This document shows, piece by piece, positions 1 through 5,439 of a stretch of DNA of 5,439 bases (positions within the stretch are counted from its first letter, which is position 1; every line of letters begins with the position of its first letter). Under the pieces are notes generated by a model that saw only the letters and a program-made list of their open reading frames with translations, searched no databases and had not been told where the DNA came from. Source of the stretch: Pseudomonadales bacterium (GTDB lineage: Bacteria > Pseudomonadota > Gammaproteobacteria > Pseudomonadales > Azotimanducaceae); the NCBI GenBank assembly GCA_007128525.1, contig SKXG01000208.1, positions 1 to 5,439 of the forward strand. Direction: 5' to 3'. The position numbers and the translations under genes were made by a program.

Positions 1-44
1 CATGACCAGGTGCCGGGTTCGGATTTCATCAGCCAGTACTGCAT
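1..44 (-). CDS. EVE-domain protein, N-terminal fragment (cut by window edge)
   Basis: Only the first 14 complete codons are in the window, reading MQYWLMKSEPGTWS. The YWLMKSEP block is the hallmark beginning of bacterial EVE-domain proteins (thymocyte nuclear protein 1 homologues, about 150 residues). EVE is a PUA/YTH-like fold thought to bind modified bases in nucleic acid; the cellular role of stand-alone bacterial members is poorly defined. The start is supported by GGAG at 49-52, four bases ahead of the ATG, and by the fit to the family's N-terminus. The gene begins 28 bases after the stop of the serine hydrolase on the same strand, so the two could share a transcript. The identification rests on one short but highly conserved motif; the rest lies outside the window. 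Confidence 0.8.
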   Translation of the reverse strand, partial: MQYWLMKSEPGTWS

Positions 45-72
45 AGCGCTCCAACCTTGACGATATCTGATG

Positions 73-2178
73 TCAGATGACTGCGGCGCCGATGATGCGC
101 CACTGCCACAGCATCAGCGCGGCCAGCGCCAGTACCACGGCGAACAGGCTGAAGTGCAGGCGCCTGAATATGCCCCAGTTTGCCTGTGTCCAGGCCGGCC
201 ACAGGCTGAATAGCATAGCCAGCGCAGCAATGGCCATCAGCCAGCCGGCGTAGTGGGTATAGAACATCGCTGGTGCTGGATAGGTGTCTGCCATGGTGGC
301 CAGATCAAAGCCCAGCATGCTGACGACCAGGTAGATCACGGTCGCGAAGAATACGAACACGACCAGCGCTGACACCAGACCGACTGTTCCCGCGATTCGC
401 GACGCAAATCCTCGGCTTTTGCCCTTGCCGAAGCGGCGCCAGGCGCCGAGCAGGCGAGTGATGGCAAGCAGCAGGCTCAAACCCAGCAGCACACCAAGCG
501 TAGCCGGGTGTGTCCACATGTTGAGACGTTCATAGGTGTGTACACCCATGCCATCCGACAGTGCCGCGACCTTGCCGTCGGCATCGCGAATGATGGCCAC
601 GCGGTCGCCATCAGCGGCTTCATACAGGTCGGTCTGTCCCGGTACCTGCTGATACAGTTTGGGCAGTCCCAGCAGATTGATTGAGAAACCGTCATCACCA
701 ACGGGTGTCAGGATGCTGAGGTTCAGGCCGCCCAGGATCGCACTGAAGGTTGAGAACACGCGACGGTTGTTCAGGTAGGTGCCGGCCAGCTCGGCAACGT
801 CGCCAACCGCCGCGTCTTCGTCGGCGCTGAGCAAGGGCACGTAGGGGTGGCCCCTGAGGCGATCCACAACCAGGTCGGGCAGGGACATGAGCGCCATGTT
901 CCAGGCGCCGTTCTGCGAGACGTAGACACCCAGATCGAGTTCCGGAATCAGCACCATGTTGGTCAGAAATGCTGCGGTGCCACCAGCATGGCCCAGCGTG
1001 CGCAGACCCCGGTACGGACGATCAATGAAGCCATGGGCAACATCAGCACCGCCCGGACGGTCGTCAAAGGCGCGAGTCCAAAGCGCTGCGTGCGACTCGG
1101 CACTGAGCAGTCTGACATCGTCCAGCACCCCGCCGTTGAGGTGAAAACGCATCCAACGTGCCATATCTGTTGCGGTGGCGGCCATGCCGCCGGCCGGCCA
1201 ATAGGCACCCAACTGCAGGTATCCCTGCAGGCCGAGGCCACCCTGGTCGCGCTTGTACCCTGTGGCCAGGTTCTGGCGCATTTCCGGTGCCATCTCTGCT
1301 GGTGGCGTCCAGGTGGTGGTGCGCATGCCAAGCGGCAACAGAATTTCATCACGCAGGAACTCGCCGTAAGGCACACCAGCCACCTGTTCGACGATATGTG
1401 CTGCCAGCGCTGAACCCCAGTTCGAATACGACGTCCGTGCGCCGGGTGCAAAGACGCGCTTCGGTTGGTGGGCGGCCAGCAGCTCGGCAAGGCTGCGCGG
1501 ATCGTCGTCGCGGACGGTAAACAGTTGCAGCGTGTCCTCGAAGCCGGCGCGGTGGGACATCAGGTGGCGCAGGGTGACTGGCGCGCCAAAGGCCTCAGGA
1601 ATCTGCAGTTCCGTCAGGTACTGATTGACGTCGGCGTCAAGATCAAGCTGGCCACGTTCGGCCAACATCATGACGGCTGTCCAGGTAAAGGTCTTGGAGA
1701 CAGAGCCGATTCGAAACAGGGTCTCGTCAGCGTGCACAGGACGGTTCTGGGCGAGGTCAGCGATGCCATAGCCGCCCGCCATAAGCTGCTGGTTGTCCTT
1801 GACGATGGACACGCTGATCGCTGCCAGGTTGTGCTCCCGTTGCAGGGCTGTGATCAGGCCATCAACGTAGCCGCTGACGCTGGCTTGCAGTTCCGGATCA
1901 AGGCGCCGCTCGGGCTGGTCTGCCGCAATCGCTGGCGCGTCAGAGGCTGCTGCATCGGGCGCTGCTTCATCCAGAGCGCCTTCGTCAGCCGCATCGGCAT
2001 CGGCATCGGCTTCCGCATCGGTATCGGTTGCAGCGGCCGCATCGCGGGCTGCGTCTGCAGGCGGGGTGTCGTCGTTGGTATCCTGCGCGGTCGATGTCAG
2101 CGCCACCGTAAGGAGCGCACAGAACAGGAATATCAGGATGAGCCGTGGGGAAAAACCAGATCGGATCTGCTTAAGCAT
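73..2178 (-). CDS. Exported serine hydrolase, class C beta-lactamase family, with C-terminal membrane segments
   Basis: A 701-residue protein of the beta-lactamase/penicillin-binding/esterase family (PF00144 type). Residues 1-31 look like a signal peptide: K3 and R6, a hydrophobic core at about 13-28, then a possible cleavage after TSTAQ. Residues 33-90 are an Ala/Asp/Glu-rich linker. The catalytic domain spans about 95-440. It has the SxxK motif S159-V160-S161-K162 (S159 nucleophile, K162 base), Y251-S252-N253 as YxN, and H397-A398-G399 where true beta-lactamases have KTG. HxG at this place is common in esterase or peptidase members, so I would not predict antibiotic resistance. Residues 455-550 form a small beta-rich region. 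Four hydrophobic segments follow at about 558-578, 594-620, 641-660 and 672-697. The catalytic domain is therefore probably periplasmic and tethered to the inner membrane. Substrate unknown; peptidoglycan peptides, D-amino-acid peptides or esters are possible. The ribosome site is weak. Confidence 0.9.
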   Translation of the reverse strand: MLKQIRSGFSPRLILIFLFCALLTVALTSTAQDTNDDTPPADAARDAAAATDTDAEADADADAADEGALDEAAPDAAASDAPAIAADQPERRLDPELQASVSGYVDGLITALQREHNLAAISVSIVKDNQQLMAGGYGIADLAQNRPVHADETLFRIGSVSKTFTWTAVMMLAERGQLDLDADVNQYLTELQIPEAFGAPVTLRHLMSHRAGFEDTLQLFTVRDDDPRSLAELLAAHQPKRVFAPGARTSYSNWGSALAAHIVEQVAGVPYGEFLRDEILLPLGMRTTTWTPPAEMAPEMRQNLATGYKRDQGGLGLQGYLQLGAYWPAGGMAATATDMARWMRFHLNGGVLDDVRLLSAESHAALWTRAFDDRPGGADVAHGFIDRPYRGLRTLGHAGGTAAFLTNMVLIPELDLGVYVSQNGAWNMALMSLPDLVVDRLRGHPYVPLLSADEDAAVGDVAELAGTYLNNRRVFSTFSAILGGLNLSILTPVGDDGFSINLLGLPKLYQQVPGQTDLYEAADGDRVAIIRDADGKVAALSDGMGVHTYERLNMWTHPATLGVLLGLSLLLAITRLLGAWRRFGKGKSRGFASRIAGTVGLVSALVVFVFFATVIYLVVSMLGFDLATMADTYPAPAMFYTHYAGWLMAIAALAMLFSLWPAWTQANWGIFRRLHFSLFAVVLALAALMLWQWRIIGAAVI
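1991..2026. repeat. Hexanucleotide tandem repeat inside the hydrolase linker
   Basis: Six consecutive 6-base units read on the plus strand as GCATCG three times, GCTTCC, GCATCG, GTATCG. On the coding (minus) strand they encode alternating Asp or Glu with Ala or Thr (about residues 51-62), the core of the acidic linker behind the signal peptide. The unit is a multiple of three, so gain or loss of copies would change linker length without shifting the frame. Confidence 0.8.
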
Positions 2179-2207
2179 AGGGCACCAGGCAGCTGGAGTC
2201 CCTGCAG

Positions 2208-2236
2208 AGATTACTCCGGCCTGATTGAAATGTCAG
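2208..2236 (-). promoter_or_regulatory. Candidate sigma70-type promoter for the serine hydrolase
   Basis: On the minus strand, CTGACA (2231-2236, five of six matches to TTGACA) is followed after exactly 17 bases by TAATCT (2208-2213), a weaker -10 with three matches. Transcription would begin near 2201, leaving a leader of about 22 bases before the ATG at 2178. It sits in the only sizeable gap (2179-2278) between the XapX pair and the hydrolase, which suggests the hydrolase is not simply the tail of the upstream operon. I see no convincing terminator in this gap. The weak -10 keeps confidence low. Confidence 0.35.
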
Positions 2237-2278
2237 CGATGTTTGCGGTGCAGCGCGTACCCGGCGATGCCGCCAGCG

Positions 2279-2449
2279 TCAGCTGAAGAGCTGCCTGATG
2301 TGATCCGCAATAACGAAACCCAGCGTCATGGCCATCAGCAGCAGCGCACCAGATAGGCGCGTTGGCGCCGGCAATGGAATGTTGAACCAGCGACAGGCAG
2401 CGCCAATCAACAGTGCCAGAATCAGGCTGATGACGATGGCCGTACTCAT
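2279..2449 (-). CDS. XapX/DUF1427-type small membrane protein, second copy
   Basis: A 56-residue protein, shorter than common gene-calling cutoffs. It starts MSTAIVISLILALLIGAAC and has two membrane segments, about 3-19 and 33-49, joined by a short turn holding IPLPAPT (residues 24-30). The turn plus a Gly/Ala/Leu-rich second helix matches my memory of the XapX (DUF1427) family of small proteobacterial membrane proteins, whose function is unknown. Its ATG overlaps the TGA of the preceding XapX gene as ATGA (2446-2449), and GGAG lies three bases ahead of the start, so it is probably translated by coupling. It aligns with its neighbour over about 34 residues at roughly half identity, with no nucleotide-level near-identity, so the duplication is old. 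Positive charges sit in the turn (R20, R31) rather than at the N-terminus, opposite to its partner. Confidence 0.82.
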   Translation of the reverse strand: MSTAIVISLILALLIGAACRWFNIPLPAPTRLSGALLLMAMTLGFVIADHIRQLFS

Positions 2450-2643
2450 CGGCTCCGCCTTGTCGACAGCAGATAATCCGTGCCCAGGTAGCCGACTGTC
2501 AGCGCCAGAACCAGCACAGCGCCTATTAGTGCTGTGGGTGCCGGCAGCGGAATGGCGGCGAAATTACAGGCCACACCGATACCGAAGGCCAGTACGGCAC
2601 TGACCAGCAGGCGACGTGTCGAGGTTCCCAGCCAGCTCTTCAT
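2446..2643 (-). CDS. XapX/DUF1427-type small membrane protein, first copy
   Basis: A 65-residue inner-membrane protein with two hydrophobic segments, about 12-31 and 38-59, separated by IPLPAPT (residues 31-37). It resembles the XapX (DUF1427) family of unknown function; I recognise it from the PxPAP turn and the size, not from a search. K2, R10 and R11 lie before the first helix and R62, R63 and R65 after the second, with none in the turn, so the positive-inside rule predicts both ends in the cytoplasm. The start codon overlaps the TGA of the RimK-like gene (ATGA, 2640-2643). The only ribosome-site-like sequence, GGAG, is 14 bases away, so expression probably depends on translation of the upstream gene. 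The stop overlaps the second XapX gene in the same way. Confidence 0.85.
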   Translation of the reverse strand: MKSWLGTSTRRLLVSAVLAFGIGVACNFAAIPLPAPTALIGAVLVLALTVGYLGTDYLLSTRRSR

Positions 2644-4103
2644 TGTGCGGTTCGCAGCTCCAGGCGGCGGATGAACTCGCTCAGAATGATCTGATACAGC
2701 TCATCTTTCAAGACACCATCCTCGACCCCGGAATCCAGATTTGGATTGTCGTTCACTTCGATGATGCAGGCCGACTTGCCCTGCTGCTTCACGTCAACGC
2801 CGTAGAGGCCGCGACCAATCAGGTTCGCAGCTTTTACGGCAGCCTTGACGACGTGAGCAGGAGCTTCATCAACCGGAAGTGAATCAAAGGCGCCTTCCGC
2901 AACCCGGCCACCTTTCTTGTGATTGAAAATCTGCCAGTGCTTTTTCGACATATAGTATCGGCAGGCGTAGATGGGTACGCCGTTGAGTACACCGATGCGC
3001 CAGTCGAAGTCGGTGTACATGAATTCCTGTGCCAGGATGAGATCCGATTCCTTGAACAGCTTTTCGCCAATGTCCTTGAGTTCCTGGTCGTTGTTGACCT
3101 TGAACACGCCCCGCGAGAACGAACCATCGGGAATCTTCAATACGACCGGGTAGGGTATTTCTGCCGGCAGGGATTTGAGCCCGTCCTCCTGCACAATCAC
3201 GGTTTTGGGTGTAGGAACCCGATTGGCGCGCAACAGCTCGGCCAGATACACCTTGTTGGTGCACTTGAGTATCGAGTCGGGATCATCCATGACCACAAGG
3301 CCCTCGCTTTCTGCCTTCCTGGCGAAGCGGTAGGTGTGGTGATCGATGGCTGTTGTCTCGCGGATGAACAGGGCGTCGTACTCGCCAAGCCGTGCATAGT
3401 CCTTCTTTTCAATCAGTTCGACATCCAGCCCCAGCTTCTTGCCGATGCGAATCAGGTGGTTCAGTGCGCGCTTGTCTGACGGTGGCAGCTGTTCTGACGG
3501 ATTCACCAATATGGCCATGTCGTAGCGCGCCTCGCGCCTGGTGCGTCGGGTACGCCAGCGCTTGGACAGATGATGATCCAGTGCGCGATTGAAGGCCCCG
3601 TATTGGATGGGCGACAGCGCATTGAGCCAGTACGGGCGGATGCGCGTGATGCGCCACTTCTCGCCCTGGAGCTTGAACTCAACCCTCAGCAGCGGACAGG
3701 CGAACATCTCGTAGATCTGGCGGGCCAGATCATCCAGCTCCGGGTGTTCACTGTGTCCGAAGTAGATCAGCGCCTCATAGGTGCGCACTGTACTGGCCCG
3801 CAGGCTGCGATTCACCAGCGCGTCGAGTTCTCCGACATCGAGGCTGTAAATGGACTTCCGGCTCAACTCATTCAGAGTTCGGATAGACGGCACAACTTTG
3901 TGGCGACGTGCCTCGGCCAGCAGCGAGACGTAGTAACCCACGCTGAGATAGCTGTAGCTGCGGCACAGATTGGTGATCTTGACGTCTCTGAGACGCATCA
4001 ACTCGTCACTGCCGAGGTATTCACGCGCCGTGACGACCCGGCTGCGCGGAAAGTCGGGCTTCCAGTCGCTGTGCTGCTCGACAACGATGATGTGCTCAGC
4101 CAT
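2640..4103 (-). CDS. RimK-like ATP-grasp ligase with N-terminal RLAN domain
   Basis: A 487-residue cytoplasmic enzyme with the usual length and layout of the RLAN-RimK group. The N-terminal RLAN region is about 1-150, a basic linker (KRWRTRRTRR, 181-190) follows, then a pre-ATP-grasp part (195-275) and the ATP-grasp domain (about 280-482). Visible ATP-grasp features are NKVYLAELL (283-291), the nucleotide-binding lysine K323 in VVLKIP, the flexible loop GSFSRG (327-332), LAQEF (357-361), DWRIGV (367-372), and the metal-binding set D437, E449, N451, N453 in GVDVKQ and IEVNDNPN. Such enzymes use ATP to join a carboxylate to an amine through an acyl phosphate; RimK itself adds glutamate to ribosomal protein S6. 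For the RLAN group, a role in making or tagging peptides has been proposed, often beside a GNAT/C39-peptidase gene, which is absent here. The substrate cannot be read from sequence. The start has only a modest AAGAG nine bases upstream. Confidence 0.93.
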   Translation of the reverse strand: MAEHIIVVEQHSDWKPDFPRSRVVTAREYLGSDELMRLRDVKITNLCRSYSYLSVGYYVSLLAEARRHKVVPSIRTLNELSRKSIYSLDVGELDALVNRSLRASTVRTYEALIYFGHSEHPELDDLARQIYEMFACPLLRVEFKLQGEKWRITRIRPYWLNALSPIQYGAFNRALDHHLSKRWRTRRTRREARYDMAILVNPSEQLPPSDKRALNHLIRIGKKLGLDVELIEKKDYARLGEYDALFIRETTAIDHHTYRFARKAESEGLVVMDDPDSILKCTNKVYLAELLRANRVPTPKTVIVQEDGLKSLPAEIPYPVVLKIPDGSFSRGVFKVNNDQELKDIGEKLFKESDLILAQEFMYTDFDWRIGVLNGVPIYACRYYMSKKHWQIFNHKKGGRVAEGAFDSLPVDEAPAHVVKAAVKAANLIGRGLYGVDVKQQGKSACIIEVNDNPNLDSGVEDGVLKDELYQIILSEFIRRLELRTAQ

Positions 4104-4147
4104 GGCGTCGGGCTCTTTCGTCTGGTGTATCGACCCAGTCTGGCACA

Positions 4148-4178
4148 GGGCGCAGCAGCCGGGAATGGCACTGCGCCC
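4148..4178. other. GC-rich hairpin between the VOC and RimK-like genes
   Basis: GGGCGCAG (4148-4155) and CTGCGCCC (4171-4178) are perfect 8-base inverted repeats with a 15-base loop. The loop can add an inner GCC/GGC stem (a 3-base helix with a six-base apical loop). It lies in the 92-base gap just after the VOC stop and about 45 bases before the RimK-like ATG. There is no T-run after it on either strand, so it is not a standard intrinsic terminator. It could protect the 3' end of the VOC message, mark an RNA-processing site or partly attenuate read-through. Confidence 0.5.
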
Positions 4179-4195
4179 GATGGCCAGCAGGGGGC

Positions 4196-4564
4196 TTAGC
4201 CCATGGTGTAGCCGACAAACTTGTTACCGTCGAGGTCGCGGAAGTAGGCGCCGTAGAATCCGGGCATGCGCTCGCCGGCAGCGCCTTCGTCGGTACCACC
4301 CAGCTCCAGCGCTTTGGCGTGCAGACGCTCCACTTGTTCTTTGGATTCGAGTTGCAGGGCAATCATGGTACCGTTACCGGCGGAGGCTTCACCCTGGTCC
4401 CAGGGCGTACAGATGGCGAGCATGGGCTTGCCGCGGCCATTGCCCCACATGACCATGCGCTCATTGTTCAGGACCCGCCGGGCACTCAGCTCGGTGAGCA
4501 AGGCATCGAAGAATGCCGCGGCCGCAGTCAGATTGTTGGTGCCTATAGTAACGTAGCCGATCAT
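4196..4564 (-). CDS. Small VOC (glyoxalase-fold) protein
   Basis: A 122-residue single-module protein of the vicinal oxygen chelate superfamily. The opening MIGYVTIGTNNL followed by an amphipathic helix (AAAFFDALL), the central GNGTMIALQL strand (63-72), the helix EQVERLHAKALELGG (76-90) and the closing FYGAYFRDLDGNKFVGY (103-119) follow the two beta-alpha-beta-beta-beta repeats of the fold. The positions where glyoxalase I holds its metal ligands are not conserved: there is no His near residue 5, Met67 sits where a His is common, and no Glu is present in the last strand. A metal-dependent lyase activity is therefore doubtful; ligand binding or another role is possible. An excellent GGAGGGG at 4572-4578, seven bases ahead of the ATG, fixes the start. 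It is divergent from the acyl-CoA synthetase and may lead the minus-strand transcript through the RimK-like gene. Confidence 0.88.
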   Translation of the reverse strand: MIGYVTIGTNNLTAAAAFFDALLTELSARRVLNNERMVMWGNGRGKPMLAICTPWDQGEASAGNGTMIALQLESKEQVERLHAKALELGGTDEGAAGERMPGFYGAYFRDLDGNKFVGYTMG

Positions 4565-4580
4565 GACGGTACCCCTCCGG

Positions 4581-4617
4581 TCAGTGTTGGATTTTTCAAA
4601 TCAGTGTAACTCAGGTT
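4581..4617. promoter_or_regulatory. Divergent control region with repeats, candidate operator
   Basis: The 64 bases between the divergent VOC and acyl-CoA synthetase genes hold an AT-rich core unlike the surroundings. GATTTTTCAAATC (4590-4602) is a perfect inverted repeat, five-base arms around TTC. It is flanked by direct repeats TCAGTGT at 4581-4587 and 4601-4607, exactly 20 bases apart, with a degenerate third copy TCAGGTT at 4611. Spacing in steps of ten would place them on the same helix face. A regulator of both genes is plausible. I could not assign convincing -35/-10 pairs on either strand. Confidence 0.4.
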
Positions 4618-4628
4618 GAGGACCAAAC

Positions 4629-5439
4629 ATGGCAGAAATTTCGACTTCCCGCATCCTGCAGTATTGGGTTGATCGTCAGCCGGACGCCATCGCGCTCGCG
4701 CATGATGATGACGTGATGACATTCGCGGAGCTTGAACGGCATACCAATCGCCTGGCGCGTGCCTACCAGAGCCTGGGTGTAAAGCAGGATGACTTCGTGA
4801 CCATCGGTCTGCCGAATGGTGTGGAGTTCTTCGCCGCCTGTTTCGCGGCCTGGAAGCTTGGGGCGACGCCGCAGCCGATCTCGGCGAAGCTGCCGGACTT
4901 TGAGCGGAATCAGATTATCGAGGTTGGTCAGCCGGCACTCGTTGTCGGCGTCGACGAAGCAGAGGGCGTTACCTGTGTTCCGGAAGGCTTCGACCCGTCG
5001 CCGGACCTGTCTGATGCGCCCCTGCCGGAAGCCACTGCGACTTCCTACAAGGCGATGACCTCCGGTGGCAGTACCGGTCGGCCCAAGCTGATCGTCGCCA
5101 AGCGCCAGGCAGTTGCGGACCCGGATGCGCCGGCGCTGCAGTTTGCCCAGGGCGGGTCCGTCCTTATACCCGGCCCGCTCTATCACAATGGTCCGTTTTC
5201 CTGGGCCATGGCTGCGCTGTTCCGTGGCAATCAGGTGACGGTGACGACACGCTTCGACGCCGAACAGACCCTGGCGCTGATTGAACGGCACAGCGTCGAT
5301 GCGGTTTATATGGTGCCCACGATGATGCAGCGCATCTGGAACCTGCCGGAAGAGACCCGCAAGGCCTACGATCTGTCCTCGCTGCGCGTGCTTTGGCATC
5401 TGGCGGCGCCCTGTCCGGCCTGGTTGAAAGTCGCCTTTA
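4629..5439 (+). CDS. AMP-forming acyl-CoA synthetase, bile-acid-CoA-ligase-like, N-terminal part (cut by window edge)
   Basis: The reading frame runs open from the ATG to the window end, giving 270 residues of a protein normally about 500 long. It belongs to the ANL adenylating superfamily, which activates a carboxylic acid with ATP to an acyl-adenylate and then forms the CoA thioester. The AMP-binding P-loop TSGGSTGRPK is at residues 144-153, and GPLYHNGPF at 182-190 is the aromatic substrate-pocket (A4) region. VYMVPTMMQRI and LWHLAAPCP near the end precede the A5 motif, which is outside the window. The SGGSTGRPK and WHLAAPCP forms resemble the bile-acid/steroid or fatty-acid CoA ligase group (BaiB-like); the substrate is not proven. 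TGAGGA at 4617-4622, six bases from the ATG, supports the start. No signal peptide, so cytoplasmic. It may begin a plus-strand lipid or steroid catabolism cluster. Confidence 0.92.
   Translation, partial: MAEISTSRILQYWVDRQPDAIALAHDDDVMTFAELERHTNRLARAYQSLGVKQDDFVTIGLPNGVEFFAACFAAWKLGATPQPISAKLPDFERNQIIEVGQPALVVGVDEAEGVTCVPEGFDPSPDLSDAPLPEATATSYKAMTSGGSTGRPKLIVAKRQAVADPDAPALQFAQGGSVLIPGPLYHNGPFSWAMAALFRGNQVTVTTRFDAEQTLALIERHSVDAVYMVPTMMQRIWNLPEETRKAYDLSSLRVLWHLAAPCPAWLKVAF

Noticed and set aside
847..1413. 188-codon open frame on the plus strand opposite the hydrolase catalytic domain
   Set aside because: Antisense to the SxxK-to-HAG core of the hydrolase; Cys/His/Gln-rich and unlike any protein family I recognise.
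73..2178. Antibiotic-resistance beta-lactamase
   Set aside because: The KTG motif is replaced by HAG, and the membrane anchor and long linker are unlike AmpC enzymes; the broad serine-hydrolase family is the safer call.
2262..2273. Short GGCG/CGCC inverted repeat after the second XapX gene, considered as a terminator
   Set aside because: Only a 4-base stem with a 4-base loop and no following T-run; too weak to call.
1465..2286. 273-codon open frame on the plus strand opposite the serine hydrolase
   Set aside because: It lies antisense to a clear signal-peptide/linker/catalytic gene, is Arg/Gly/Cys-rich with an unnatural composition, and has no recognisable family; typical of long antisense frames in GC-rich DNA.
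2640..4103. True RimK (ribosomal protein S6 glutamate ligase)
   Set aside because: The protein is far longer than RimK (about 300 residues) because of the RLAN and linker regions, and its context is different, so the symbol rimK was not assigned.
3570..4199. 209-codon open frame on the plus strand opposite the RimK-like gene
   Set aside because: Antisense shadow of a well-supported RLAN domain; no motif and no ribosome site worth noting.
4611..5399. 262-codon open frame on the minus strand opposite the acyl-CoA synthetase
   Set aside because: The plus strand carries unmistakable ANL-superfamily motifs over the same bases and a good ribosome site; the antisense frame has a low-information His/Arg-rich composition.

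Overview
The window reads as ordinary chromosomal DNA from a GC-rich proteobacterium. A marine or soil gammaproteobacterium is my best guess, based on gene content (RLAN-type RimK protein, EVE protein starting MQYWLMKSEP, bile-acid-type CoA ligase) and codon use. The lineage is inference only. There are no RNA genes, insertion sequences, CRISPR arrays or prophage signs. Coding density is very high and no gene-free stretch exceeds about 100 bases.

Layout, right to left, because six of the seven genes lie on the minus strand. A short AT-rich divergent intergenic region (4565-4628) separates a plus-strand AMP-forming acyl-CoA synthetase, cut by the right edge, from a minus-strand series. That series is: a small VOC/glyoxalase-fold protein (4196-4564); a 92-base gap containing a strong GC-rich hairpin; an RLAN plus ATP-grasp RimK-like amidoligase (2640-4103); two tiny XapX/DUF1427-type membrane proteins (2446-2643 and 2279-2449); a 100-base gap with a candidate promoter; a secreted or membrane-anchored class C beta-lactamase-family serine hydrolase (73-2178); and the first 14 codons of an EVE-domain protein (1-44).

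The most interesting part is the three-gene block RimK-like ligase / XapX-1 / XapX-2. Both junctions are 4-base ATGA stop-start overlaps, so translation is probably coupled. The two XapX proteins share the loop motif IPLPAPT and about half of 34 aligned residues. Their positive charges are placed oppositely around the two membrane segments, suggesting a pair inserted in opposite orientations, as in paired small multidrug-resistance transporters. A plausible but unproven reading is a cytoplasmic peptide-forming ATP-grasp enzyme coupled to a small two-component membrane unit. The second XapX gene is only 56 codons and is easily missed by automated calling. The serine hydrolase has its own candidate promoter and may be a separate unit, probably with the EVE gene 28 bases behind it.
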